In this document: positions 42,259-56,082 of the stretch, piece after piece
Position numbering within the stretch: position 1 is the stretch's first letter
How the letters are laid out: each line of letters opens with the position of its first letter
DNA from: Candidatus Rifleibacteriota bacterium
Lineage (GTDB): Bacteria; Muiribacteriota; Ozemobacteria; Ozemobacterales; Ozemobacteraceae
Assembly (NCBI GenBank): GCA_015232575.1
Contig: JADFZL010000004.1
Coordinates: 78,381-142,380, forward strand
Length of the DNA stretch: 64,000 nucleotides
Direction of reading: 5' to 3'
Position numbers and translations under genes: made by a program
Notes under the pieces: model-generated
The model's database searches: none
The model's input: only the letters and a program-made list of their open reading frames with translations
What the model was told of the DNA's origin: nothing

Positions 42259-43557
42259 TTAAGCTTTCAATTCGTGCTCGTGTTTAGATAATACAAGAAA
42301 ATAAATTGAAAGCAGCATGGTTCCTACGCCTTGTATTTGACAAACTTTTGCTGGTCCGACGTAATCTCCGAGAAAACCGAAAACCAGATAGGCAATGGGG
42401 AAGGAAAAGCTTATCAGAGCCTGCATCATTGCGAAAAATTTTCCTTTGATATCTGCTGGTACAACTCTTTGAAAAAGCGCAATGAATTTTACATTGTTAT
42501 TTCCCATTGAAATGCCAGCTATCAGCATCATTGTTCCATAAAAAAACGAATTAACAAATATTCCCGATAAGAACATGCAGAATCCAAAAATAAATATACT
42601 TGCCGCTCCAAGTTTGAGAATGTTTTTAATGAAATTAATAAAGCCGGCTGTGAATGTTCCAATGATTAATCCGACCCATAGACATGCTTCAAGAGCTCCG
42701 AGTGTTGAAGCGGGGGCATTAAGTGCCATTTTTGTGTACAATGGCATGATAACAAGAATTGGTGTGACAAAAAAGTTTGTCATTCCAAAACCAACGAGAA
42801 TTTTTCCAAGGAGAGGAAAGAATTTGAAAAAATTAAAACCTGTAGCCATTCTTTCCCTTTCACTTGAAGAAGATGTCTTATTTTCAGCAGATTCCGGAGA
42901 TGTATCAGCCGAAGGCTTTATTAAAGGACGGAACTCAATAAAAGATTCCAGAAAAGAAGCTGTTCCATAAGTCATACAATTAAGAAGAGTTACATATTGA
43001 ATTCCCAGCATCTCAATTAATGCAGCACCAGCAACTGCACCGGTAAAACTCGCAAGATACTGAGTTGATGACTGAAATGCAACAGCCTGCTCCATATCGT
43101 TTTCATCAACTATTTCTGGAAGCGCTTTGGAAATTGTAGGGTTAAAAAAAGTTTCGACCAGTGCGGTAAGAATACCGACAACAAAAATACCTTTAATCCC
43201 AATTACTGAATACTTAAGTGCAAAGAAAACTCCAAGCATAAGGCTGCTGCAGATAAAGTCAGAATTGACTATTATTTTTTTGCTGGAGCTGCGATCGATG
43301 AATCTTCCGGCAAATTTAACCAGAAGTATTGACGGCAAAGCCCCTAATACCATGAAGAAACCAAGCGCTTTTCCGCCGTTTTCTCCCATTTGAGAGAGAA
43401 TCCACCACGCTACAGCAAGCTGGTACATTTTTGCACCCGCTTGATTGCAAATTTGTCCAAGCCATAAGAGAAAGAAATTGCTGTTACGTAAAATCAGCCA
43501 TTTCTTTTTTTCGACGGTTTCAGCATTAGAGCTTTTATCTGTACTATTTTCATTCAT
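42259..43557 (-). CDS. MFS efflux transporter (MFS_3-like)
   Basis: A 432-residue twelve-helix transporter of the group that includes macrolide exporters and EntS-like siderophore exporters. Typical first-helix text is NSNFFLLWLGQICNQAGAKM; loop 2-3 has KFAGRFIDRSSSKKI. A central cytoplasmic loop (about 215-240) is Ser/Glu-rich. The last helix is followed by a short HEHELKA tail. AAGGAAAA lies before the ATG. It converges with the SpoIIE gene, the stops being only two bases apart, and stands alone. The exported compound is unknown. Confidence 0.85.
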   Translation of the reverse strand: MNENSTDKSSNAETVEKKKWLILRNSNFFLLWLGQICNQAGAKMYQLAVAWWILSQMGENGGKALGFFMVLGALPSILLVKFAGRFIDRSSSKKIIVNSDFICSSLMLGVFFALKYSVIGIKGIFVVGILTALVETFFNPTISKALPEIVDENDMEQAVAFQSSTQYLASFTGAVAGAALIEMLGIQYVTLLNCMTYGTASFLESFIEFRPLIKPSADTSPESAENKTSSSSERERMATGFNFFKFFPLLGKILVGFGMTNFFVTPILVIMPLYTKMALNAPASTLGALEACLWVGLIIGTFTAGFINFIKNILKLGAASIFIFGFCMFLSGIFVNSFFYGTMMLIAGISMGNNNVKFIALFQRVVPADIKGKFFAMMQALISFSFPIAYLVFGFLGDYVGPAKVCQIQGVGTMLLSIYFLVLSKHEHELKA

Positions 43558-43788
43558 ACATTTTCCTTATTAGTTTTCAGTTCACGGATTAAGTAAAAGC
43601 TCATTGATCTGATTATGCGATTGTCTGGTATTTTAACTCAACTGATATTGAGTGTCAAATTCGTATTTTGCCTAATTATATAGAGGAACTATGCACTGTT
43701 TGACAAATTTCAGTATAATTCATACAATGAAAGCATAATCTTGAAGATGGCAGTAGAAGTTTCAGAATCTGACAGAGAGGTCAAAAAA

Positions 43789-45015
43789 ATGAAGGTGTTT
43801 CGCAGGGAAATTTTTGCAATATTATTGTTTTTAAGCTTGTTTTCAGTAATGTCTTTGTTTGCAGAGCCGCTGCAGAATGATCTATTCGTTGTATTGCGTC
43901 CAGATGGAATTATGGGCGGCTCCTTTACACATGGTACTTTTAAAGTTGCAGACAGTGCGGACGCCGAGTGTTCTGCTATTTATGATTGTCTGAAGAATTC
44001 TCCTGAATTAAAAAAAGTCTTTGAAATGTATCGCGACAGTCAAACAGGCGGTGACCCGAATAAAAAAGCTTTGCCACTTAATCTTGTTGTACAGAAAAAA
44101 GGGTTGATGCTTATGAATTCTTTCTCCGGATACATAACCACCTATGGCAAGGATGGAAAGCTTAATACAGATTACCAGTACGTATGTCCAAAAATTGATA
44201 TTCCATTATCATCCGATAATTTTGCAGTTGATCCGAAAAAGCTTTCTGATCCTTCTGCCAGAATGGAATTCATGAATGGAATAGCTCACGAAACGGCACA
44301 TGCGATAATGAAACAGACTTATGGATATATTCCCAAAGGTTTAAATCCATTCGCTGCTTTTGGGCATTGGCAGGGGCAAATGTCAACAAATCAGCTTGCA
44401 TTTACTGAGGGATATGCCGAGTTTATGGGTGCACATTTTTCAGGAGATTCTCTTGACGATTCGACTTTATGGCGTAAGGAAATGGGTGACAATACCGTTC
44501 AATATCCAAAAACACGTGAAGAAAATATGAAGACTGAAGGAGTTGTAGCATCAATATTCTGGGATATTGCAAAACTTCCTGATGGTTTTAATAAAATACA
44601 CAGGGTCTTGAAGGAGAAAAAGCCCTGGACAATTGAATGCATGGTAAAAGACTTCAAGGAAATGTTTCCATCAGATGCAGCGGCGATAGACGCAATTATG
44701 GATGAAAATCTTACGCCTGTTAAAGATTCTATTATTGGTTGCTGGCTGGAAATCAAAAATATGCGTGCACAAATTGAAAACCTCGAAAAAGAAATTGCCG
44801 CAACTGGTAATCCAATTACAAAAACTTCGAAATTTATCGACCTTCAGAAGGCAAAAGGGAATTACAGAAACCTTCTGAATCGGTATATAAGCATTTACGG
44901 CTACACGGAGGAAGTTTTGACTTCTGCCACTCGTCCGGTTTCGACAAGGCAAACTGGTATCAATTCAGGAGCTGTAAATGTAATATCTTCAGGAACAAGT
45001 CCATTCTCTGAATGA
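43789..45015 (+). CDS. Secreted HExxH zinc metallopeptidase-like protein
   Basis: A 408-residue exported protein. I start it at ATG 43789, nine bases after GAGGT; a signal peptide follows (REIFAILLFLSLFSVMSLFA). The zinc motif HETAH (167-171) is followed by FTEGYAEFMGAHF, where Glu207 or Glu211 is a likely third ligand of gluzincin type. No known peptidase family is obvious from the rest, which includes an N-terminal beta-rich part, a helical C-terminal region (MRAQIENLEKEIAATGN) and a Ser/Thr tail. It could act on envelope proteins or external peptides. It is convergent with the LuxC-type gene, eight bases from its stop. Confidence 0.7.
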   Translation: MKVFRREIFAILLFLSLFSVMSLFAEPLQNDLFVVLRPDGIMGGSFTHGTFKVADSADAECSAIYDCLKNSPELKKVFEMYRDSQTGGDPNKKALPLNLVVQKKGLMLMNSFSGYITTYGKDGKLNTDYQYVCPKIDIPLSSDNFAVDPKKLSDPSARMEFMNGIAHETAHAIMKQTYGYIPKGLNPFAAFGHWQGQMSTNQLAFTEGYAEFMGAHFSGDSLDDSTLWRKEMGDNTVQYPKTREENMKTEGVVASIFWDIAKLPDGFNKIHRVLKEKKPWTIECMVKDFKEMFPSDAAAIDAIMDENLTPVKDSIIGCWLEIKNMRAQIENLEKEIAATGNPITKTSKFIDLQKAKGNYRNLLNRYISIYGYTEEVLTSATRPVSTRQTGINSGAVNVISSGTSPFSE

Positions 45016-45022
45016 TGTGTAA

Positions 45023-47848
45023 TTAGCATCGTTCGTCGATTATTCCTTTTAATTTACCGGTTCTTGGATTGCGTGAAAGCTCGCCTGGCTTGAATATTTT
45101 TACTTCGAGCCTGGCGAGCGTTTTTGATGTAAGCCTGTCAATTATTACCGGGCAGTCTTCAAGAATGGTGTTTCTGATTTTTTCAGAAAGCGATTCCACA
45201 GAAAGTTCAGAACCAGAACTTGATTCAATTTCAATTCTGACGGTTACTATATCTCCTTCAGTGCTTGAGGAACCGGCCACTTGTACAGCAGAAGCGTCAT
45301 ATTTTTCCACCGACCTGGAGATATCTGAAAGTTTTATGTTCATCAGCCCTATGCATAAAACATCGTCTGCTCTGCCAAGATATTCAATGATTCTCTGAGT
45401 GCGTCCGCAGGAGCACTTTTCAGGAATGATGCGTCCCAGGTCGCCAATTTCATATCTTATAAGTGGAGCAGCGTATTTAAGCAGACTTGTAATAAGAATT
45501 CGACCGCTTTCTCCATCCGGAACTCTCTTTCCCGATTCATCAACGATTTCAATAAAGTTGAAATCATCATTAACGTGGTGTTTTCTTCCAGTAAGATGCC
45601 CACATTGAAAGGCAATCTGTCCACCGTCGTTTGCGCCGATGATTGATGCAATATTCTTAATTTTAAGTTCCTTGACAAGCCATTCGCGATCAACACTGCT
45701 TAGCGGTTCACCGGCATAAAGGTATTTTTCAAGAAAAAAACCAGGCTCAATTGTCTTGAGTGCTCTTAAGAAGGGCATGATGAGTGATGGTACGCCTTGT
45801 ATTGCATTCAATTTAAATGTTTTCCATACTTTTAAAAATACTTCCGGTTTAACATTTCTGCCAAATGCAAAGTTGGTAACGCCCATTCTGACATTTATAT
45901 GATCAAACGAAACGAAGCTTCCATAAAGGTCTCCGCTCAGAAAACAGTTTGCCAGGCGATCTTTCGGTCTTATTCCAGTGGCTCTGAACAATCTGACGGC
46001 GTTTGAGATCATTTGCTCCCAGTCGTGTCCGTCGTAAATGGAAAACTTGGGTTCGCCGGTTGAACCGCCGCTTCTTGAAACATATCCGCCGGTGATTTCG
46101 CCTGTGAGCAGGCCGGTTCCACCTGGCGGAAGATTACTTTCCATGTCACTTCTGGTCAGAACAGGAATTTTTTCAAGGTCATCAACCGAATCAATTATTA
46201 ATCCAGCAAATCTGGTGCGGTAAAACTCTGATTTCGAAGCCTTTTCAATAAGAATTCGCAATCTTGAATCGAGAATTTTCTTTCTATCTGAGGAAGTCAT
46301 GAAGTCGATTGGCTCAAAATCTTCGCTCCAGGATTTGCTTCTTGTTACTGCGATATTTACATACTGCGATAAGTCATAAGCTCCATCGTGCGGGTCATCA
46401 ATTTCTCCACCAGCCATTTGTCCAATGTCTGTTATTCTGACGGCGCCGGAAGCTGCAAATTTGGCCGTCAGAGGAATTCTTTCATCAAATGCGCATGAAA
46501 TGCCTGCAGTTTGAACATATCCGCGCAGAGACTCGACTCCGGAAATTATTTCATCAACTGATTCGAATGGTACAACTCTGATCGTTCTGTGAAGCGGTGA
46601 TGGTTCAATTGTTTTGTCGAAGTCCAGAAGAACTGTCCAGGCAAGGTTTTCTTTTGATTCATGAAGTCCGCCGCACTTTTTAAAAGATGCAATTTCGAAA
46701 ACATCACGCAGTTTTCTTATCTCAACAGCGTTTTCAATGGGCAGGGTTCCGGCCGGAAGAGTTTTTTCGCGTTTTTCAAGTGCTATTGCAAGCTCTGCAG
46801 CAATCTTTTCGGCATTTGCTGTTTTTTGTACAAAACAAATCTGCGGAGCAGTACAAGCATTTTGATCCCAGATTGAGATTTCTTCTGCAAGTTTTTCTGC
46901 ATGAAAGGCGTATGAATGTTGGTATTCATCAGATGATCTGCAAATATTTTCTTTCCCGGTGACGTCAGACTGAGAGACATTCGGTGCGGCTTTTGCGTGG
47001 CACTGACTGTTGTATTCTTCTGGAACTTTCTTGAGTGCTGATTCGGTAATTACTGCCAGACTGATTTTTGGCCCGAAAAGAATGAGTCTGGTTCTGGCTG
47101 AAAGGTTTTCTCTGTAAGATTTAACTGCATTTTCGCCGCCCCACACAACTATGCCGTCAACGCGTTTTTTGAATTCAGATATTACATCTGACTGGCTGCT
47201 TGAGTAGTCAATTACGCAGATAGAATTAGAAATAACTTTATCAGAATCAACTTCACAGAGGCTATCTAACAATACCGGCAGAAAAGTTTTTTCTTCAGAT
47301 GGCATTTTTAAAATGTTGACATTGCCGGTTATCAGGCCTTCGATCAGTGAGCCGGCACCAGCAAGGAATACATTTCCGCTGCAGATATGAAGGATGGTTC
47401 CAAGGGGATGCCAGGAAAGTGCTGTTCCGGTGTGTGAATTATATTTAAGTTCCCCTGCCCGCGGAATATTTCGCATTTCAGTAGTAAGTTTCTTTTGAAG
47501 AAGTTCAGAATTGAAGAGATATTGAAGCTGCTCCAAGCCTTGCTCAATCATCTGATAAGAAAAACCGGTAATGCCAGGAAGAATTTCAAGAAGTTTTTTT
47601 CTGCCATGGTACTCTTTATTGCTCCAGAGTGTACCAAGTCGGTCAATTAATGAAAAAAGTTTGTCAGCAGGATATTCGCTGATTTTATAACGCATTTCTT
47701 CTGCTTTATTGCATATTTCAATTACATCTTCTGTTGAAAGGTTGACCGAAGAATCCTTCCATTCACCGAAAATATATCTTTGTTTATGGTTGTGCATTTG
47801 TTTAACTGCTGCTGTATTTTGCGAGGGAGTAGAATTGATGCTGTTCAT
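45023..47848 (-). CDS. luxC: LuxC-type acyl-CoA/acyl-protein reductase fused to a PaaK-like ligase
   Basis: A 941-residue fusion. Residues 1-500 are a LuxC fatty-acyl reductase: WHPLGTILHICSGNV (146-160) for NADPH and the acyl-accepting Cys332 in DQNACTAPQ. Residues 505-941 are an adenylate-forming domain of the phenylacetate-CoA ligase/LuxE group, with the ATP loop SRSGGSTGEP (591-600), a Cys pair (KCSCGRTQ) and a C-terminal lobe. Together with LuxE upstream it should activate a fatty acid, hand it over as a thioester and reduce it to an aldehyde. No luciferase is present, so light emission is not implied. The start is ATG 47848, overlapping the LuxE stop (ATGA) with GGAG seven bases upstream; a longer reading lies within LuxE. 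Confidence 0.88.
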   Translation of the reverse strand: MNSINSTPSQNTAAVKQMHNHKQRYIFGEWKDSSVNLSTEDVIEICNKAEEMRYKISEYPADKLFSLIDRLGTLWSNKEYHGRKKLLEILPGITGFSYQMIEQGLEQLQYLFNSELLQKKLTTEMRNIPRAGELKYNSHTGTALSWHPLGTILHICSGNVFLAGAGSLIEGLITGNVNILKMPSEEKTFLPVLLDSLCEVDSDKVISNSICVIDYSSSQSDVISEFKKRVDGIVVWGGENAVKSYRENLSARTRLILFGPKISLAVITESALKKVPEEYNSQCHAKAAPNVSQSDVTGKENICRSSDEYQHSYAFHAEKLAEEISIWDQNACTAPQICFVQKTANAEKIAAELAIALEKREKTLPAGTLPIENAVEIRKLRDVFEIASFKKCGGLHESKENLAWTVLLDFDKTIEPSPLHRTIRVVPFESVDEIISGVESLRGYVQTAGISCAFDERIPLTAKFAASGAVRITDIGQMAGGEIDDPHDGAYDLSQYVNIAVTRSKSWSEDFEPIDFMTSSDRKKILDSRLRILIEKASKSEFYRTRFAGLIIDSVDDLEKIPVLTRSDMESNLPPGGTGLLTGEITGGYVSRSGGSTGEPKFSIYDGHDWEQMISNAVRLFRATGIRPKDRLANCFLSGDLYGSFVSFDHINVRMGVTNFAFGRNVKPEVFLKVWKTFKLNAIQGVPSLIMPFLRALKTIEPGFFLEKYLYAGEPLSSVDREWLVKELKIKNIASIIGANDGGQIAFQCGHLTGRKHHVNDDFNFIEIVDESGKRVPDGESGRILITSLLKYAAPLIRYEIGDLGRIIPEKCSCGRTQRIIEYLGRADDVLCIGLMNIKLSDISRSVEKYDASAVQVAGSSSTEGDIVTVRIEIESSSGSELSVESLSEKIRNTILEDCPVIIDRLTSKTLARLEVKIFKPGELSRNPRTGKLKGIIDERC

Positions 47849-49047
47849 ACTTTTCTCCGAACAATTTCTGCTGCGGTAAGTGCGCAGCCCTTGTGCTTCG
47901 ACACACCACCTCTGCCTGCGATAACGAAAGTTGGAGAATTCCAGCCACATGGGCAGGGTTCTGATTCTATGAAGCCCATGTCAGTTGATAAAACTGAAAG
48001 GTTTGGCATGATTGCGTTGAATGGTGTTATCAGCTCGATTAAACCTGTTTCTCCGGGCGGAAGCATTGCCATTGTTATTGGATTTCGTATATAAATTCGG
48101 TTATACACCGGGACATGAAAATGATGTTTTGCACATTCAATGTATGGCGAACTGTGTTCTGCCATTCCATAACCATCCCGAATGTTTTCAACTGGTATAC
48201 CCAGAGCTTTCGAAGCTTTCTGCCGGAAATAATCCCGGGGAACTTTCTTATCATCTGCGGCTTTCCAGCCGCCTCCGGTAAGCATATAGCTGTCTGATGG
48301 AAGATGAATGCCACCGGTTTTTTCAAGTTCTTCGACAAGTTCGTAGATAAAACTTGTAATACCAAGTATTCTGACAGGTTTTCCAATATCGATATATGAT
48401 CTGAGCTTTGCATGAGCTTTTTGAATATCGAATTCCCAGCTGTCGTTTTTTCCTTTTTTAATCGCAAAAAAAGTTTCGTCGGCTGGTGCAAATCTCTGCT
48501 GATTTCGAAGAGTGAAAGCTATTCCAAGATCTTTGGCTTCTTCTGGATCATAAACCATCATCATGTAATTTGTTGATTTTTTGGAAATCAAACCTTCCTG
48601 GCGCCAGAGTTCTTCGAGCATTGCCTGTACCCGTGCAAGACTTTTTTCATCAAACCAGATTCTTGTTTTCTGACCTCTTGTACCTGAAGATGTCAGCTTT
48701 AATACAGCATCTGATTCAGGAAGCGAATTTAACAGATAATATTTCATTGCGGTTACACCAACGTGAGGAATTTTTGAAATGAGATTCTCGATTGGTGAAT
48801 TAAAAAATGAATTTATATTCGACTTTGAATAAAATTGTGAAAGTGTTTTTTTGTCAGAAGAAGTATTCTTCAAAGAAGATGGGACAAAAGAATGTTTCTT
48901 GTACAATTCGCATATTTCCGGACAGTGTTTCTGGTGAAAGTCTGCCATTTCACTGCATGCGTTGAGAAAAAGTTCTGATTTTTCGATTGTCCAGTTCAGA
49001 GGGTCTTGTATTCGGCATATCTTTTCTGTTTCAATCAAATTAAACAT
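47845..49047 (-). CDS. luxE: LuxE-type acyl-protein synthetase
   Basis: A 400-residue adenylate-forming enzyme that activates a fatty acid with ATP and loads it onto itself before passing it to LuxC. Seen: TSSGTRGQ (119-126) for ATP, the DGYGMAEH region, EPCPCGWNSP and Cys388 in KHKGCAL, 13 residues from the end. That cysteine matches the acyl-carrying Cys near the C-terminus of Vibrio LuxE. The ATG has AGGA about ten bases upstream. The gene is translationally coupled to the LuxC fusion. Upstream, 270 bases and a hairpin separate it from the encapsulin gene on the same strand, so shared transcription is possible but not shown. Confidence 0.88.
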   Translation of the reverse strand: MFNLIETEKICRIQDPLNWTIEKSELFLNACSEMADFHQKHCPEICELYKKHSFVPSSLKNTSSDKKTLSQFYSKSNINSFFNSPIENLISKIPHVGVTAMKYYLLNSLPESDAVLKLTSSGTRGQKTRIWFDEKSLARVQAMLEELWRQEGLISKKSTNYMMMVYDPEEAKDLGIAFTLRNQQRFAPADETFFAIKKGKNDSWEFDIQKAHAKLRSYIDIGKPVRILGITSFIYELVEELEKTGGIHLPSDSYMLTGGGWKAADDKKVPRDYFRQKASKALGIPVENIRDGYGMAEHSSPYIECAKHHFHVPVYNRIYIRNPITMAMLPPGETGLIELITPFNAIMPNLSVLSTDMGFIESEPCPCGWNSPTFVIAGRGGVSKHKGCALTAAEIVRRKV

Positions 49048-49200
49048 TCTGACGGATCCTTTGTGTATTTTAGATATGGGGCCTGCACTTTGTGCTTAAA
49101 TACAAGGCCTTTAAGTTTCTTGTACAACAAAAATGTGAATTGATGTTCAAATCTTTCATTTTTTGCTGGGTCGATTTTTTTTACCTTCTCTTTGGGTATT

Positions 49201-49229
49201 GAGATTTCTCCCATTGGTCAAAATGACAG
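49201..49229. repeat. Half-copy of the GAGATTTCTCCC...ATGACAG hairpin arm
   Basis: GAGATTTCTCCCATTGGTCA followed by AAATGACAG matches one arm of the hairpin in the MITE-like element at 55951-55972. The partner arm is not seen here. Confidence 0.4.
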
Positions 49230-49264
49230 CTTTGGAAAAAGGTTTCAGACAGCATTCAAATTAC

Positions 49265-49305
49265 TTCCCAGATAGCGCGGACGGAACGTTCGTGCTATCT
49301 GGGAA
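49265..49305 (-). terminator. Hairpin after the encapsulin gene
   Basis: A perfect 12-bp stem, TTCCCAGATAGC (49265-49276) with GCTATCTGGGAA (49294-49305), lies 13 bases past the encapsulin stop. No T run follows on the minus strand, so termination may be partial. Confidence 0.55.
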
Positions 49306-49317
49306 AAATATATTTAT

Positions 49318-50154
49318 CTATTCAATTACGCAGATTGAATCTGGGGCTCTTACCAGCAGAGCGACTGATTCGAAGACTCTGAAAAGGTGGTTCATGTTTA
49401 CCGGGCCCAGGAAGCTGGTGTTAATGTCGGTTCCGATTGCAAGAACTGCGTTGTGGGTGCCGGTTGCGATAACTACGCCTTTATTGCCGTGAATTGCATT
49501 GGTAAAGTGGATTCCGCCTTTCATAAGGTTTTTCATCTGGTCAAGAATAAGCTGACCGCATTGTCCGATAGGGCGGATGGTCTGGCCGAAAAGTTTTGAG
49601 CTGAGAACCATGGCGTAGGGGCCATAATGACCTGCAGCGCTCAATGTTTCAACGGCTTTAACTGTGTCGGCAAGCGCGGCACCAGCGTCTTCCCATTTCT
49701 GAAGTTGGACTTTCAGGCTGTTTGGGGTATTCAGGAGTCCGATTGTGTTGAAGGCATTGCTTCCGTTAAAAACAATTTCATCTTCCTGAATTGCTACAAA
49801 TCTGGCTGCTATTGCTGCCGAAGCGGTATCAAATGGCAGTCCGATTTTTCTTGCTGATTCAATTTCGCGCCAGTTGAGCTTGAAATCCTGGTAAATCATT
49901 GGAAATACAGCTCTTGCGCGGGAAGTAGCTTCAACAACATTTTCAGAATTATTTCCGCTTAAATCAACGCAGGCTTGTTTCTGTCCGTTAAAAACGGTGT
50001 AGGGAAGCTCAGATACTCCAGAGCCGAGGGGTCCTGTGAGATTCAGGACTTTTCTTCCAACGAGAAGGTGAGCGGCTGTCTGGATGACAGTCTGATCGAT
50101 CTGTGACCACTCTGATTCATTCAAGGGTGCCGAGTTTCTATCAAGATATTCCAT
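49318..50154 (-). CDS. Encapsulin shell protein (family 1)
   Basis: A 278-residue HK97-fold protein that self-assembles into an icosahedral nanocompartment. Family features are visible throughout: MEYLDRNSAPLNESEWSQID at the N-terminus, GRKVLNLTGPLG (33-44), FKLNWREIE in the E-loop region, the ARFVAIQEDEIVFNG helix and the GPYAMVLSSKLFGQ segment. Length and pattern agree with linocin-M18/Thermotoga-type encapsulins. GGGAG lies about ten bases before the ATG. It is 110 bases downstream of an encapsulated ferritin-like cargo gene on the same strand, the standard order for an iron-storing encapsulin operon. Confidence 0.95.
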   Translation of the reverse strand: MEYLDRNSAPLNESEWSQIDQTVIQTAAHLLVGRKVLNLTGPLGSGVSELPYTVFNGQKQACVDLSGNNSENVVEATSRARAVFPMIYQDFKLNWREIESARKIGLPFDTASAAIAARFVAIQEDEIVFNGSNAFNTIGLLNTPNSLKVQLQKWEDAGAALADTVKAVETLSAAGHYGPYAMVLSSKLFGQTIRPIGQCGQLILDQMKNLMKGGIHFTNAIHGNKGVVIATGTHNAVLAIGTDINTSFLGPVNMNHLFRVFESVALLVRAPDSICVIE

Positions 50155-50264
50155 ATTATTATTCTCCCAGTTTTTTTGAAAAGTGTTATATCAACGTTTA
50201 TTGAATGGTTCGTATTTTCGCTGTTTTGCGAAAAACAGGAACTTATCAATGCGCAGTTTTATTT

Positions 50265-50615
50265 TCAGTTCTTGCCAAAAAGGTTGCCGACTGTAAGATT
50301 CTCGTCTCTTTCAGCGGTTTTTTCGGAAGCTGCTGCCGCTGTTGCCGAAGTGGTGTGATCTTCTTCAAATTTCTGTCTTTGAATTTGATCAATTCTGTTA
50401 ATAAGATGTGTTATTTCGGCTACATGTTCTTTTTCGTCGTCTCTGATGTGTTCGAGAAGGTGTTTGATTTCAGGAATATCAATGTTTTCGATATGTTCCT
50501 GATATTGATTGATTGCCTCAAGTTCGCCAACGAGGTCTTTTCTGAGGAAAACAAGAGCTTTTTCCAGTGACGGAAGTGGAAGTGTCTGTGCCTGTTTTGA
50601 TTGATCGTATGCCAT
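50265..50615 (-). CDS. Encapsulated ferritin-like cargo protein (EncFtn)
   Basis: A 116-residue half-ferritin that oxidises Fe(II) inside the encapsulin shell. The ferroxidase residues align with the Rhodospirillum protein: Glu31 (GELEAINQY), Glu61 and His64 (DDEKEHVAE), with identical 30- and 3-residue spacing. The tryptophan of the canonical WY pair is Gln here; the Tyr38 is kept. An Ala/Thr/Ser-rich linker (about 87-102) leads to the C-terminal targeting peptide NLTVGNLFGKN, which docks on the inner shell. I start at ATG 50615 (MAYDQSK); ATG 50630 (MKRKI) is also in frame, and neither has a strong ribosome site. The gap 50631-50965 upstream holds no gene and should carry the operon promoter. 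Confidence 0.92.
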   Translation of the reverse strand: MAYDQSKQAQTLPLPSLEKALVFLRKDLVGELEAINQYQEHIENIDIPEIKHLLEHIRDDEKEHVAEITHLINRIDQIQRQKFEEDHTTSATAAAASEKTAERDENLTVGNLFGKN

Positions 50616-50965
50616 AATTTTTCGCTTCATTTCAGAAATATTTAATGCAATTGTTCACGCGGATACCACACAATCTTTCTGAAACGATGCCATTTCTCCT
50701 TTTTGAAAATGTGCATTCAAACCTTACCTATTTTACACTATTTTATTTATAATTTCATCTTATTATAGAATTGCTATTGCCCAATGATAACTTCTGTTTT
50801 TTCGCTGATTGATATGTGTGCAGGGATGCAATTCATTGCGTCCGGAAAATACGTTGGATTTTTGTTCAAGCTGGCGTATAAGCCTCTACGGGTAATAATA
50901 GCACACTGCTTAAAATGACATCACTGGCAGCACTCATTTTATGGTTCCTTGAATATTAAAAAGAA

Positions 50966-50997
50966 ACCCCGTAAACGGAGTTTTCCGGTTACGGGGT
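50966..50997 (-). terminator. Terminator of the collagen-like lipoprotein gene
   Basis: ACCCCGTAA (50966-50974) pairs with TTACGGGGT (50989-50997) and the loop can extend the stem. On the minus strand TTTCTTTTT follows. It starts 20 bases after the stop. Confidence 0.85.
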
Positions 50998-51017
50998 GTC
51001 ACGTTGAGTGTATTAGA

Positions 51018-55751
<4,734 letters not shown>

Positions 55752-55835
55752 TTATAATAAAGCCATTGTAAGACGGGTATTATATTCTGTTGAATAAGAT
55801 ATTTGCAACTATTTAAACAATGTTTAAAAAAATAA

Positions 55836-56064
55836 TGGCACTGTAGCAAAGTAGCCGAAATTCTGTAACTGCGAAATAATTTTGGGCGGGTGCCTGGAAT
55901 TTTGCTGTCATTTCGACCGAAGGGAGAAATCTGTTAATCCCTCGGAGTTCTCTCCCTTTGGTCGAGATGACAATGGATTGCATATTTTCCATATTAGTCG
56001 ATTGGCAATTTTCATACAGTTTCAAAAGTTTTCAAAATTCACCGGCTAGCTCGCTACAGTGCCA
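55836..56064. mobile_element. MITE-like element with terminal inverted repeats
   Basis: TGGCACTGTAGC opens and GCTACAGTGCCA closes the element. Allowing three mismatches the terminal repeats extend to 21 bp (55837-55857 and 56043-56063). The flanks carry AAATAA on both sides, a candidate 6-bp target duplication, although the DNA is A-rich. Inside, TGTCATTTCGACCGAAGGGA (55906-55925) and its complement (55953-55972) form a 22-bp hairpin with two mismatches. There is no transposase. An incomplete copy lies at 15703-15875. Confidence 0.7.
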
Positions 56065-56082
56065 AAATAACAATCCTTATTA

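Noticed and set aside
45023..49047. Bioluminescence operon
   Set aside because: luxA, luxB and luxD are absent; LuxC/LuxE alone indicate acyl reduction, not light production.
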